A DNA stretch of 64,000 bases from MTP4 sp052056915 (GTDB lineage: Archaea; Halobacteriota; Methanosarcinia; Methanosarcinales; Methanosarcinaceae): NCBI RefSeq assembly GCF_052056915.1, contig NZ_CP195119.1:1488001-1552000 (forward strand). Reading direction: 5' to 3'. How positions within the stretch are numbered: the first letter of the stretch is position 1; each line of letters starts with the position of its first letter. Of this stretch, positions 37,908 to 47,635 are shown piece by piece. The position numbers were made by a program, and so were the translations under genes. The notes under the pieces were generated by a model, which saw nothing but the letters and a program-made list of their open reading frames with translations, ran no database searches and was not told where the DNA came from.

Positions 37908-38945
37908 ATGAATTACGTAATATGCCCAAAATGCGGCAGAGAATGTGAGAAACTCCTTGATTCCGTTTGCAGGGACTGCTTCTTTGAAAACTTCAAACTT
38001 ATCGAACTTCCCCTGGTCATAAGCCTTAGGATCTGTTCCCGCTGCGGTGCGTACTTTCATAAAAGCCGCTGGGAAGATTTCGGCAATCTGGGAGAAGTGG
38101 TGGAAAAAGACGTAGAAGACGCCCTCTTAATCCATGAGGAAGCAGAGGATATTGAAATCTACCTTGAACCCAGGCAGCTTACGCCTTACATATATATTGT
38201 GAGGGTGGAGGTCGATGCCCTGGTAAGGGGAGAAAACATACATGCCGAAGCCGAAACCGAGGTAAGGGTCCGCAGGGAAGCCTGCGACATGTGCAGCAGG
38301 GAAGCCGGCGGGTACTTTGAAGCAATTATTCAGGTCAGGGCAACAGGGAGACTCCCCACCGAAGAGGAGAAGAGGCGTTCCGTTGCAATAGCAAGGGAAA
38401 CCATGCAACAGATGAAGAAAAAAGGAGACCGCCTTGCCTTCATCACCGACACCCAGGAACTCAAAGAAGGGGCAGACCTTTACATGGGTTCCATGAACGC
38501 CAGCAAACAGGTCTGCCGGCTCATTACTTCGGAAATGGGGGGCAGCTATTCCGAATCCCCGAGCCTGGTGGGAATGAAAGACGGAAAAAACGTCTACCGA
38601 ATAACATATTCCATGCGCCTTCCCGAGTTTAGGTCCGGGGACGTAATAAGGTACAGGGAAAAAGTAATCGAGATCAAGAATTCCGGGAAAAGGATTAACG
38701 GTATATATCTGGAAGACGGGTCCCGCTTCACAATCCCCGCGGAGGAACTGAAAGGTGCTGAAAAGGTGGCACATATCAACGATGCGGTCATGACCGTGCT
38801 GGTCTCCATCGAAGAACACGCAATCCTGGTGCTTGACCCCAGTACCTATGAAACCGTTGCCATAAAAAAACCGGTTTCCTTCAGTGCCGGAGCCGGGAGC
38901 GAGATCCCTGTCCTGAAGACCCTGTACGGGCTTTTTGCCCTGTAA
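37908..38945 (+). CDS. nmd3: NMD3-family ribosomal protein
   Basis: Archaeal homologue of the eukaryotic 60S subunit export adaptor Nmd3. In archaea it is presumed to act in large-subunit maturation or anti-association. The 345-residue protein has N-terminal zinc-ribbon cysteines (CPKCGREC, CRDCFFE, CSRCGAYFHKSRW) and a central Cys pair (CDMCSRE), then the conserved core through about residue 340. It lacks the eukaryotic nuclear shuttling tail. The ATG at 37908 gives MNYVICPKCGREC. It begins a plus-strand series with an ATP-grasp gene, TFE and an HD-domain gene. Confidence 0.92.
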   Translation: MNYVICPKCGRECEKLLDSVCRDCFFENFKLIELPLVISLRICSRCGAYFHKSRWEDFGNLGEVVEKDVEDALLIHEEAEDIEIYLEPRQLTPYIYIVRVEVDALVRGENIHAEAETEVRVRREACDMCSREAGGYFEAIIQVRATGRLPTEEEKRRSVAIARETMQQMKKKGDRLAFITDTQELKEGADLYMGSMNASKQVCRLITSEMGGSYSESPSLVGMKDGKNVYRITYSMRLPEFRSGDVIRYREKVIEIKNSGKRINGIYLEDGSRFTIPAEELKGAEKVAHINDAVMTVLVSIEEHAILVLDPSTYETVAIKKPVSFSAGAGSEIPVLKTLYGLFAL

Positions 38946-39082
38946 AGCTGTGACTTTCCTCAAAAAAATGAAAGACAGAAAAAAATGAAAGGCCTAAAAT
39001 GGGATCCGGAAAAAATAAAATAGGGAAAAAGGAACCCTGAACAAAAATCCGGAAAAAATAGAGGAAAGAGAAAGGGAAAAAC

Positions 39083-40279
39083 ATGCAGAATATCCTGATA
39101 ATCGGCTTTGACACCCGCAACATTGTATGTTCCGCAAAAAGGGCAGGATATACTGTCTGCTCCATTGACGCCTTCAGGGACCATGACCTCCGAAAATGTA
39201 CATACGCTTCGGCCCTGCTTGAGTGCAGGGACCCGAGAGAACTTCGGAAACTTGACCCTGCCCGCATCCTGGAGCGGATGGAAGGCTTCGGCCTGGATTT
39301 CGATGCTGTGGTCCCGGGATCAGGGCTTGAATACCTCGACTGCCGGAATTTCCCCTGCCCCGTGCTTGCCAGCAGTCCCCAAGCCGTTAGGGAAGCTTCT
39401 GACAAGCGGCGCCTGGCAAAAAGGCTTGAAACCCTGGGGATCCCACATCCTGCATGCTATTCCCCGGAAGAGACCGATGCAATCGAATTTCCGGTAATGC
39501 TCAAGCCTGCGGCAGGAGGGGGAGGAATATTTAACAGGGTTGCCAGAAACCGGGAAGAATTTCAGGCTGTGCTCGAGGAGTTCTCACTCCTGGACCCGAC
39601 AGGAGAAACGGACATAATGGTTCAGGAATTCCTTGAAGGTACCCCGTCAAGTGTCTCCTTACTTGCAACGGAAAAAGAAGCCCTGTCCCTCGCCGTAAAC
39701 GAACAGCTTATCGGGACCCCCTGGCTTTCGAGGATGCCTTTTGCCTACTGCGGGAACGTTACCCCTTTCAGGACGGAACATGCAGGGGAAATGGAAAAAC
39801 TGGCAGAAGAACTGATGCTCGAATTCGGGCTCCTCGGTTCAAACGGCGTGGATTTCCTGCTTACGGAAAAAGGGCCGGTGGTGCTTGAAATAAACCCCAG
39901 GTTCCAGGGAAGTCTGGATACGGTTGAAAGAGCCACGGACCTGAACCTTTTCGAAGCCCATGTAAACTGTTTCCGCGGGGAGATTCCGGAAAAACCATCA
40001 GTAAAACGTTTTGCTGCCAGGGGAGTTCTCTATTCGGATCGAGAACTTTTTATAGACCGGACACTCATGGACGTCATCCTCGGGGAAGAAAGTGCGGACA
40101 TCCCCTGCTCGGGATCCGTTGCCGGGCCTGACGAGCCGCTGACATCTCTCTTCGCATGTGCCCCAACCGGGGAAGAAGCCCTGCACTCCCTTAAAGAGGG
40201 GGCAGAGAGAATAAAAGATTTTATTGACAGAGAAATGGAAAAACAGGGGGAGTACCTGAGCCCTGCCGGGAAGACCTGA
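39083..40279 (+). CDS. ATP-grasp family predicted carboligase
   Basis: A 398-residue ATP-grasp enzyme resembling COG2232, expected to join a carboxylate to an amine or thiol with ATP. Visible are an N-terminal Rossmann-like segment (ILIIGFDTRNIVCSAKRAG), the ATP-binding strand FPVMLKPAAGGGG (about residue 138), FLEGTPSSVSLLATE (about 182) and the metal-binding end VVLEINPRFQGS (about residue 270). The product is unknown; COG2232 members are common in methanogens and have been considered for cofactor synthesis. It lies 137 bp after nmd3. Confidence 0.85.
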   Translation: MQNILIIGFDTRNIVCSAKRAGYTVCSIDAFRDHDLRKCTYASALLECRDPRELRKLDPARILERMEGFGLDFDAVVPGSGLEYLDCRNFPCPVLASSPQAVREASDKRRLAKRLETLGIPHPACYSPEETDAIEFPVMLKPAAGGGGIFNRVARNREEFQAVLEEFSLLDPTGETDIMVQEFLEGTPSSVSLLATEKEALSLAVNEQLIGTPWLSRMPFAYCGNVTPFRTEHAGEMEKLAEELMLEFGLLGSNGVDFLLTEKGPVVLEINPRFQGSLDTVERATDLNLFEAHVNCFRGEIPEKPSVKRFAARGVLYSDRELFIDRTLMDVILGEESADIPCSGSVAGPDEPLTSLFACAPTGEEALHSLKEGAERIKDFIDREMEKQGEYLSPAGKT

Positions 40280-40399
40280 AGCAGGGGTATGCTTCTGCAT
40301 GCCGAGATATCTCGGGCTGAGGAAAGCTCCGGAAAAGTATCCGGAATGTAAACTTTAATACTGGGATGTCCCATTCTTATAAGGATTCACGAGGTGAAC

Positions 40400-40897
40400 A
40401 TGTTGATCGACTTAAAAGATAAGGTTATTCGAGGGTACCTTATGAGCCTTGTAGGGGAAGAAGGGCTCAAGATGATTGAGAACATGCCCGAAGGCGAAGT
40501 TACGGACGAAGAAATTGCTGAAAAAAGCGGGGTTTTGCTAAATACGGTAAGAAGAACTCTATTCATACTTTACGAGAACAAATTTGCAATAGTTGCAAGG
40601 GAGCGGGATTCCAACAGCGGTTGGCTTACATACCTCTGGCACCTCAACTTTTCGGACATAGAACACCAGCTGATGAGGGAAAAGAAAAAGCTGATGAGAA
40701 ACCTGAAAACCCGCCTTGATTTTGAAGAAGGCAACGTATTTTATGTCTGCCCCCAGGGCTGTGTTCGCCTCCTCTTTGACGAAGCCACGGAAACCGAGTT
40801 TCTCTGTCCGATGTGCGGAGAAGACCTTGTTTACTATGACAACAGCGTCTTCGTAGAAGCCCTTAGAAAACGCCTGGAGGCCCTGAGTTCCGCCTGA
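40400..40897 (+). CDS. tfe: Transcription factor E (TFE alpha)
   Basis: General transcription factor homologous to the alpha subunit of eukaryotic TFIIE. It helps open the promoter with RNA polymerase, TBP and TFB. The protein has an N-terminal extended winged helix (about residues 1-95, with EGEVTDEEIAEKSGVLLNTVRR) and a C-terminal zinc ribbon (FYVCPQGCVRL and FLCPMCGEDL). The length of about 165 residues is typical. The ATG at 40400 is preferred over the GTG at 40394. The downstream HD-domain gene starts 15 bp after the stop. Confidence 0.93.
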   Translation: MLIDLKDKVIRGYLMSLVGEEGLKMIENMPEGEVTDEEIAEKSGVLLNTVRRTLFILYENKFAIVARERDSNSGWLTYLWHLNFSDIEHQLMREKKKLMRNLKTRLDFEEGNVFYVCPQGCVRLLFDEATETEFLCPMCGEDLVYYDNSVFVEALRKRLEALSSA

Positions 40898-40912
40898 AAG
40901 GAGTCTCACGTA

Positions 40913-41425
40913 TTGATCTCAAGAACAAGAGCTATCAGGATACTCGAAAAGGCAGGTTGTTCCCCAAAAGTAATAGAACACTGCAAGACAGTAGCTTTAC
41001 TGGCTGTTGAAATCGCAGAGAAAATCAGGGCAAATGGAAAGGAAGTGGACATCCGGCTGGTGGAAGCAGGAGCCCTGATGCACGATCTTGGGCGTTGCAG
41101 AACACACGGAATATCTCATGCTGTTGAAGGATTCGAGCTGGCCAGGGAACTGGGACTTGACCCGAAAATTGCAGAGATCATAAAAAGGCATATCGGAGCC
41201 GGGATTTCAGAGGAGGAAGCAGAAGAGATAGGGCTTCCAGCCTATGATTATTTTCCCCGGAGCCTGGAAGAAAAGATCGTCGCCCATGCAGACAACCTTG
41301 TCGGGGGCACGAGAAGGATAACGATTGAAGAAAGGGTCGGCAGAATGCAGAAAAAGCATATCGGCAAAGAAGTGACCCTGAGAGTTGAAAAACTCGCAGA
41401 AGAAATAGAGGAAATTTCCTGCTAA
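40913..41425 (+). CDS. HD-domain phosphohydrolase (TIGR00295-type)
   Basis: A 170-residue HD-superfamily protein with the metal-binding pattern GALMHDLGRCRTHGISHA (about residues 52-69), IIKRHIGAGI (about 90) and a later Asp in IVAHADNLVGG (about 123). Such proteins hydrolyse nucleotides or related phosphates; the substrate is unknown. The TTG start at 40913 has AAGGAG at 40898-40903. It sits 15 bp after tfe, so the two are probably cotranscribed. Confidence 0.88.
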   Translation: MISRTRAIRILEKAGCSPKVIEHCKTVALLAVEIAEKIRANGKEVDIRLVEAGALMHDLGRCRTHGISHAVEGFELARELGLDPKIAEIIKRHIGAGISEEEAEEIGLPAYDYFPRSLEEKIVAHADNLVGGTRRITIEERVGRMQKKHIGKEVTLRVEKLAEEIEEISC

Positions 41426-41858
41426 TTAAAGCGCATCTGCATGGAACGTTTTTATGAGACGGTTGAATCTCTGCGAAAAGGTTCTATAAGAAGGTTGTAT
41501 CAAACGGTTCTAAAACGAACCTATGAAAATACACTTCTAAAAAGTTTCTTTGCCGGAAGGGCCTTTAAAGGAAACCTGCAGGTTGCATTTGTAAGACTGC
41601 ATCTGTGAGACGAAAAAGACCCCCTAGAATTTTTTTCGGAAGCAGTCTCCTGAAGATACATTAAAACACTATTATTAAAAAAATCAGAGGAAAAGTTATA
41701 TATATCGAAATTAATAATGAGATAATGGGTTGCTAAATCTTGCAGTTCAAACTAAGAATTGAATTGCCGAATCCTGCAATTCAAGCTAAAAATGCTCACC
41801 TCAACCAAAACATTTTTTTTAGCAACATTTTCTCATTTTAAAGTTTAATTATGAGGGT
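41426..41858. other. Spacer with psmB promoter
   Basis: No gene. A good TATA element, gttatatatatcg (41695-41707), lies about 165 bp before the proteasome start, giving a predicted leader of about 140 nt. Confidence 0.5.
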
Positions 41859-41864
41859 ATGTTT

Positions 41865-42497
41865 ATGGATAATGAGAAATATCTGAAGGGCACAACTACC
41901 GTAGGAGTAGTATGTACCGACGGGATAGTGCTCGCAAGCGAGCAGAGAGCCACAATGGGGAACTTCATTGCAAGTAAAACTGCAAAGAAAGTTTACCAGA
42001 TAGACGACCTGGTTGGGATGACAACTGCCGGTTCTGTCGGCGACGCCCAGCAGCTGGTTCGGCTTATCAGTGTGGAGTCGAAACTCTATAAGATGCGCAG
42101 GAACGAATCAATGACAATCAAAGGGATCACTACTTTGATGTCCAACTTACTTAGTGCAAACCGCTATTACCCACTGATGGTTCAGCTCCTTATCGGAGGC
42201 ATGGACAAGAATGGGCCTTCCATTTATTCCCTGGACCCGCTGGGAGGAAGCATTGAAGAGACAAAGATCTCAGCCACAGGTTCCGGTTCACCCATGGCTT
42301 ACGGCGTCCTTGAAGACCACTACAGGGAAGACATGACAGTAGAAGAAGGGCTTGACCTTGCAGTCCGGGCGATCCATAACTCAATGAAAAGGGACTCCGC
42401 TTCCGGAGAAAACGTTGATGCGGTTGTAATCACAAAGGAGACATTCACAAGGCTGGATCCGGAAGCTATAAAGGCCAAGAGGGCATTATTCAACTAA
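41865..42497 (+). CDS. psmB: Proteasome beta subunit
   Basis: Catalytic subunit of the 20S proteasome, an N-terminal threonine hydrolase. The protein is made with a nine-residue propeptide (MDNEKYLKG). Autocleavage before TTTVGVV exposes the active Thr. Asp, Lys and Ser residues of the active site are visible in CTDGIVLASEQRA and later GSGSPMAYGVLED. The start at ATG 41865 gives the propeptide known from Methanosarcina; an in-frame ATG at 41859 would add two residues. It is a single gene followed by T-rich sequence. Confidence 0.96.
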   Translation: MDNEKYLKGTTTVGVVCTDGIVLASEQRATMGNFIASKTAKKVYQIDDLVGMTTAGSVGDAQQLVRLISVESKLYKMRRNESMTIKGITTLMSNLLSANRYYPLMVQLLIGGMDKNGPSIYSLDPLGGSIEETKISATGSGSPMAYGVLEDHYREDMTVEEGLDLAVRAIHNSMKRDSASGENVDAVVITKETFTRLDPEAIKAKRALFN

Positions 42498-42615
42498 CAA
42501 AAAAATTAAACTGTTGGTTGTTTATTTTAAAATATAAACTAACATCTTTTTACCAATACAATTTTTTTCCATCATTTTACATTTTTTGATTTTTTGACAA
42601 AAAGGAAGATTTTTA

Positions 42616-44529
42616 ATGCCTATTGAAGACGTGCTATTAGACCTCAAAAAGAAAATTGAGAGAAATCTGCCGGCAGGAGTTACGATAACCGACGTCGAAT
42701 TCGAGGGGCCCCAGCTCGTACTTTATACAGAAGAACCCCGCAAATTCGCTGACGACGGAAATATCATCCGCAACCTGGCAAAGGAACTCCGGACACGCAT
42801 TGCCATGCGCCCGGACCCGAGGGTGCTTGCAACTCCCGAAGACTCTATTTCTATCATCGAAGAAGTTGTTCCAAAGGAATCCGTAATCTCAAGTTACTAC
42901 TTTGATCCTGACTCCGGAGAAGTGATTATAGAAGCCGAAAAGCCGGGACTTGTAATCGGAAAACACGGTGCAACTCTCCGTGAGATCACAAAACAGATCG
43001 GGTGGATCCCCAAGGTCGCCAGGACTCCGCCTATTAAATCCAGAACGGTAAAAAACATAAGGGAGTTCATGAGGAACAACCTCAAGGAAAGGAAGGAAAT
43101 CCTGAAAACCGTGGGGAGGAAGATCCACAGGGAGTGTACCTCAAAAGACCAGTGGGTCAGGGTCACCACACTAGGGGGATGCAAAGAAGTCGGAAGGAGC
43201 TGTTTCCTTCTCTCAACCCCGGAGTCCAGGGTCCTGATTGACTGCGGAGTCAACGTAGGTTCCGACGAGAATATGACCCCTTTCCTCTATGTCCCGGAAG
43301 TTTTTCCCCTTAACCAGATCGATGCTGTGATAGTAACTCACGCCCACCTGGACCACCAGGGCCTGGTCCCACTGCTTTTCAAATACGGTTATGAGGGGCC
43401 TGTTTACTGCACCCCTCCCACCAGGGACCTGATGGTGCTGCTCCAGCTTGACTACATCGACGTGGCAGCAAAAGAAGGGAAGAAGATCCCCTACGAATCA
43501 GCGATGATCACAAAGACCCTCAAACACACTCTCCCCCTGGACTACGAAGAGGTTACGGACATTGCCCCGGACATCAAACTGACCTTCCACAACGCAGGCC
43601 ACATCCTGGGCTCAGCAATTTCCCACTTCCATATTGGGGACGGGCTCCACAATGTGGTCTTCACCGGGGACTACAAGTACGAAAAGACCAGGCTCTTTGA
43701 CCCTGCAGTCAACAGGTTCCCCAGGGTTGAGACCGTCATTTCGGAAGCCACATACGGGAATGCAAACGCCTTCCAGCCAGCTCTCCGGGACTCTGAAAAG
43801 AACCTCCAGCGGATTGTTAAGGAAACCATTGAGAGAGGAGGGCTTGTCCTGATTCCGGCTTTTGCGGTAGGACGCAGCCAGGAAGTCATGATCGTGCTCG
43901 AGGAGTCCATAAGGAAAGGAATCATCCCCAATATCCCTGTCTACCTGGACGGGATGATCTGGGAAGCCACCGCGATCCATGCGACTCACCCCGAATACCT
44001 GAACAACGACCTGAGGAAACTGATCTTCCAGAAGGGCCAGAACCCCTTCCTTGCAGAGTGTTTCAAGCCCGTGGACTCCCACGATATGCGCCAGAAGATC
44101 ATCCAGAACCCACACCCCTGTGTCATCCTCTCCACCTCCGGTATGATGAACGGCGGACCGGTCATGGACTACTTCAGGAATTTTGCAGGCGACGCCCGCA
44201 ATACCCTTGTGTTTGTAGGGTACCAGGCTGACGGGACAACCGGGCGCAGGATCCAGAAAGGCTGGAAGGAAATCCCCATGACCGGAAAGAACGGAAGCAC
44301 CGAAATCCTCAAAATGAACATGGAAGTGCAGGTCGTGGACGGCTTTTCCGGACACTCGGACAGAAGACAGCTCATGGACTACATCAAGAAAATGCAGCCC
44401 CGTCCCGAAAGGGTCTTCACCGAACACGGGGAAGAAAAGGCCTGTATCGACCTTGCAAGTTCGATTTACAAGAAACTGAAGATCGAGACCAGGGCACTTA
44501 CAAATCTGGAAACCGTAAGGCTGCTGTGA
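42616..44529 (+). CDS. fttA: FttA/aCPSF1, KH-MBL-beta-CASP ribonuclease
   Basis: Archaeal CPSF73 homologue that cuts nascent RNA and ends transcription at U-rich sites. The 637-residue protein has two N-terminal KH domains (about residues 1-180; GLVIGKHGATLREI is the KH loop), a metallo-beta-lactamase core with the zinc motif THAHLDHQG (about residue 241), and a beta-CASP domain with PAFAVGRSQE and STSGMMNGGP. The C-terminal DGFSGHSD and FTEHGEE supply remaining metal ligands. The ATG at 42616 follows AAAGGAAG. This full-length form is expected in all archaea. Confidence 0.96.
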   Translation: MPIEDVLLDLKKKIERNLPAGVTITDVEFEGPQLVLYTEEPRKFADDGNIIRNLAKELRTRIAMRPDPRVLATPEDSISIIEEVVPKESVISSYYFDPDSGEVIIEAEKPGLVIGKHGATLREITKQIGWIPKVARTPPIKSRTVKNIREFMRNNLKERKEILKTVGRKIHRECTSKDQWVRVTTLGGCKEVGRSCFLLSTPESRVLIDCGVNVGSDENMTPFLYVPEVFPLNQIDAVIVTHAHLDHQGLVPLLFKYGYEGPVYCTPPTRDLMVLLQLDYIDVAAKEGKKIPYESAMITKTLKHTLPLDYEEVTDIAPDIKLTFHNAGHILGSAISHFHIGDGLHNVVFTGDYKYEKTRLFDPAVNRFPRVETVISEATYGNANAFQPALRDSEKNLQRIVKETIERGGLVLIPAFAVGRSQEVMIVLEESIRKGIIPNIPVYLDGMIWEATAIHATHPEYLNNDLRKLIFQKGQNPFLAECFKPVDSHDMRQKIIQNPHPCVILSTSGMMNGGPVMDYFRNFAGDARNTLVFVGYQADGTTGRRIQKGWKEIPMTGKNGSTEILKMNMEVQVVDGFSGHSDRRQLMDYIKKMQPRPERVFTEHGEEKACIDLASSIYKKLKIETRALTNLETVRLL

Positions 44530-44580
44530 CCTCCCCCGGGAGAGTCACCCCTTTTCTATTTCTTATTTTCTTTTTCCATA
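44530..44580 (+). terminator. T-rich terminator after fttA
   Basis: T-rich tract (ccttttctatttcttatttt and following ctttttcc) at about 44550-44577. This is the signal class that FttA itself uses, so autoregulated 3' ends are possible. Confidence 0.5.
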
Positions 44581-44660
44581 AAAACAGAATGTTTTGCAAA
44601 GAAAACGTGTTCAGGGTATGAATTAGAACTGTTTTTAAAGTTAGTAAAACTATTTTCAAA

Positions 44661-44736
44661 GCTATTCAAGCTGTTTTAAGCTATTCAAGCTGTTTTAAGC
44701 TATTCAAGCTGTTTTAAGCTATTCAAGCTGTTTTAA
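44661..44736. repeat. Four exact 19-bp tandem repeats
   Basis: The unit gctattcaagctgttttaa occurs four times without spacers between the convergent fttA and HAD genes. Each unit contains the short dyad aagct/agctt-like core. The array overlaps the presumed 3' ends of both transcripts. Confidence 0.95.
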
Positions 44737-44742
44737 AAGAGA

Positions 44743-45399
44743 TTAGATAGAAGGAGAAGAGTCCAGGCTCAGCAGGTGCTCCATGAGTTCCCTGTGACCA
44801 CCTACCACCAGGTCAGCCCGGTCCAGCTGCTCAAAATCGACATATGTGGGGACTCCGATGCAGTAAATGTCCGCCCTCTTTGCTGATTCCACCCCAAAAA
44901 TAGCATTTTCGATTACCAGGCATTCTTCTTTCCTGACCTGCAGGAGTTCGACAGCTTTCAGGAAGGGATCCGGATGGGGCTTTGCATAGATAACATCATC
45001 TCCCGTGACCACGGCATCGAAGACCCCCGGAAAAAGCTGGTTCAAGATTCCGTTAACGATCAGCCTGTCCGAGCCTGAGACCACTGAGAGGAGGTAGCGG
45101 CTTTTCAGGGTTTCAAGGCACTCTTTCATCCCATCGAAAGCCTTTAGCTCAAAGATCTTTCCAAACTCCTGACGGTAGATTGCGGTGATTTCTTCAAAAT
45201 CAAAAGCTTCAGGGTCTTCCCCTGCACATCTGATAAGCAGGGGCAACCCGGTGTTAGGGTTTGAACCTTCGATTGCATAGATATCTTCATCCCGGATTTC
45301 CATGCCCATTTCCAGAAAAGCTCTTTTCCAGGCAGCCGCGTGAAAGGGCATTGAATCCACAAGGACGCCATCCATATCAAAAATTAACGCTTTTAACAC
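44743..45399 (-). CDS. HAD-superfamily hydrolase (beta-phosphoglucomutase-like)
   Basis: A 218-residue HAD subfamily IA enzyme. Motif I is FDMDGVLVDSMPFH (nucleophile Asp at about residue 8, with a second Asp two residues later), motif II VVSGSD (about 113), motif III YAKPHPDPFLKA (about 140) and motif IV ENAIFGVESAKRA (about 164). A helical cap occupies about residues 15-85. The motif IV acidic residue is Glu-Asn where many members have Glu-Asp. The substrate, a sugar phosphate or similar, is not set. The gene stands alone and converges on fttA. Confidence 0.88.
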   Translation of the reverse strand: MLKALIFDMDGVLVDSMPFHAAAWKRAFLEMGMEIRDEDIYAIEGSNPNTGLPLLIRCAGEDPEAFDFEEITAIYRQEFGKIFELKAFDGMKECLETLKSRYLLSVVSGSDRLIVNGILNQLFPGVFDAVVTGDDVIYAKPHPDPFLKAVELLQVRKEECLVIENAIFGVESAKRADIYCIGVPTYVDFEQLDRADLVVGGHRELMEHLLSLDSSPSI

Positions 45400-46269
45400 T
45401 ATTTTAGCCTCATTGAGAAGGTTTGATAAAGTAGGAATAGTTTTCAGGTTTTAAAGCTTTCCCGGAGTATTATTTGAATTGTTATTCGTGAACTACCCCC
45501 TGCCAGCTACATCTGTCGAGAAAGGGAGAGGACTTTAGGAGATAATTTAGAAGAAAGAGGAATAATAAAAGGAGAAAGTTGAGCCATAAAGAATTGTACC
45601 TGTACGTTATATTTTGAGAAATATTTTGAGAAATATTTTAATTAAGTTATGTAACATCCTATAAAAAAATTCAAAGACAACCTTCAAATTTTTGGCAGGT
45701 ACCACAAAACATATAAATTTAAGGATTCTATTTAAATACTAACAATATAAACGATTTCATCGAATTTGAAATTAGGGACTTAAATGCCCCGGAACTTGAG
45801 TAAAAATAGAATTAGTAGTATATATACCAAATAAAAAAACGTAAAAAATATAAATAAACAAAAAAACAAAAAATTTGCCCTGACACATCAGGACAGAGAA
45901 ATTTTCCTCAGAAATGAGATACTTCGTGGAAGGTTTCGACAATTGCATATAAGGTTTTCGGCACATTTCAGGTTAATGTTATCCACAAATCCCTGGATTC
46001 GGGATGGGAAAAGGAAACACGTATAAAATTGATGGGTGACATATATAAACTTGATATACAATTTAAGTATAATCCTTAAATAGGCCCAAAATATTTAAGT
46101 TTAGTTGAGTGCCGGTTTCTTAAAAATGACATATGGAAATAATGACAGATGTTATATTAGTTGTCTCTCAAATTCACTCAATAGTATTCCAAAATAATTG
46201 ACCTCCTGAACACAGGGTGGGGAGTTGAAGGAACACAATTATTAAAAAATATCCAGCCGAGGGGATGAA
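45400..46269. other. Long AT-rich spacer before ftsZ, no gene seen
   Basis: About 870 bp without coding signal. TATA-like elements occur at about 46038-46048 (catatataaac) and near 45709-45720. A long ftsZ leader is possible. Short duplicated words (gagaaatattttgagaaata) occur near 45615-45640. Confidence 0.45.
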
Positions 46270-47448
46270 TTGCAATCTATAGTACAGGAAGCAATGAAAT
46301 ATACTGAAAAAGAGAAGGAATTCCGGAAAAAAGCGGCATCCGATGAAGATTTTGAAGAATTTGGCCAGCCGAGGATCATGATCGTAGGCTGCGGGGGTGC
46401 CGGGAACAACACCATAAACCGACTCTACAATATAGGGATTGAAGGTGCGGAAACCGTCTGCATCAACACTGACAAGCAGCACCTGGACAACGTGAGGGCT
46501 GACAAGAAGATCCTGGTGGGAAAAACCCTCACAAGGGGTCTGGGAGCCGGCGGGTACCCCGAAACCGGGAAGAAAGCCGCCGAACTTGCAAGAGGCACTC
46601 TTGAAGAAGTATTAAAAGACGCTGACCTTGTATTCGTTACCGCAGGCCTCGGGGGAGGTACCGGGACCGGTGTTGCCCCTGTAGTCGCAGAAGTCGCAAA
46701 AGAGCAGGGAGCCATCGTAGTAGGCATGGTCTCCAGCCCCTTCAGGGTTGAGAGAGCCCGCACTGTCAAAGCAGAGGAAGGACTTGAAGAATTCCGCCGG
46801 GCAGCGGACACTGTGATCGTCCTGGACAACAACAGGCTGCTCGACTACGTGCCCAACCTGCCAATCGACCAGGCCTTCTCAGTCATGGACCAGCTCATTT
46901 CCGAAACCGTGAAAGGCATAACCGAAACTATCACCGTGCCTTCCCTGATAAACCTTGACTACGCCGACATCAGGACCATCATGAGCTGCGGCGGGGTTGC
47001 CGTAATGCTCGTGGGCGAGTCCAAGAGCCAGGACAAGAGCACGGAAGTAGTGCGGACTGCCCTGAACCACCCTCTGCTTGACGTCGATTACAAGGGTGCA
47101 AGCGGAAGCCTGGTGCATGTGACCGGAGGGCCGGACCTGAGCCTGAAGGAAGCAGAAGAAATCGCCTCCATGCTCACCTACGAACTTTCATCCAACGCCA
47201 ATGTCATCTGGGGCGCAAGAATCAGGGACGATTACGAGGGCAAGGTCCGTGTTATGGCAATCATGACCGGCGTCCAGTCAGCCCAGATCCTCGGTCCCCA
47301 GGCAGGTGCCGGCATCCTGGAACCCCAGAGCGAAGCCGAAGCCTTCCGGGCAAAAAGGTTAGGAAGAGTGAACCAGAACTCCAGAAGGGGAGAAATGGGT
47401 GAAATAAGGAAAAAGAACGACAATTCGATCATTGACTTCATAAACTAA
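46270..47448 (+). CDS. ftsZ: Cell division protein FtsZ
   Basis: Tubulin-like GTPase that forms the division ring. The 392-residue protein has the nucleotide loop VGCGGAGNNTINRL (about residue 38), the tubulin signature GLGGGTGTGVAP (about residue 127), NNRLLDYVPNLPIDQAFSV, and the T7 loop region SLINLDYADIRTIM (about residue 223). The C-terminus ends in a short conserved-looking DNSIIDFIN segment. The start is TTG 46270, with GAGGGGA just upstream; an ATG at 46294 is the alternative. SepF, its archaeal membrane anchor, is encoded at 59702 in this window. Confidence 0.95.
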   Translation: MQSIVQEAMKYTEKEKEFRKKAASDEDFEEFGQPRIMIVGCGGAGNNTINRLYNIGIEGAETVCINTDKQHLDNVRADKKILVGKTLTRGLGAGGYPETGKKAAELARGTLEEVLKDADLVFVTAGLGGGTGTGVAPVVAEVAKEQGAIVVGMVSSPFRVERARTVKAEEGLEEFRRAADTVIVLDNNRLLDYVPNLPIDQAFSVMDQLISETVKGITETITVPSLINLDYADIRTIMSCGGVAVMLVGESKSQDKSTEVVRTALNHPLLDVDYKGASGSLVHVTGGPDLSLKEAEEIASMLTYELSSNANVIWGARIRDDYEGKVRVMAIMTGVQSAQILGPQAGAGILEPQSEAEAFRAKRLGRVNQNSRRGEMGEIRKKNDNSIIDFIN

Positions 47449-47635
47449 AACAGGTTCAGGCAAAAGCCCGGAAACTCTGCTTCGGGTCCGGAAGGGCCCA
47501 ATCCCTGCGACAATGCAAGAGTAAGACGCAAAAGAGCCGGGAAAACTCTTTCGAGCAGGGGAAGCAGCTGCAAGCAGGAGTACGGGTTTTTCCTGAATAG
47601 ATACTCTTTTTAATTAGCGGTTCTATGTAAAAAAC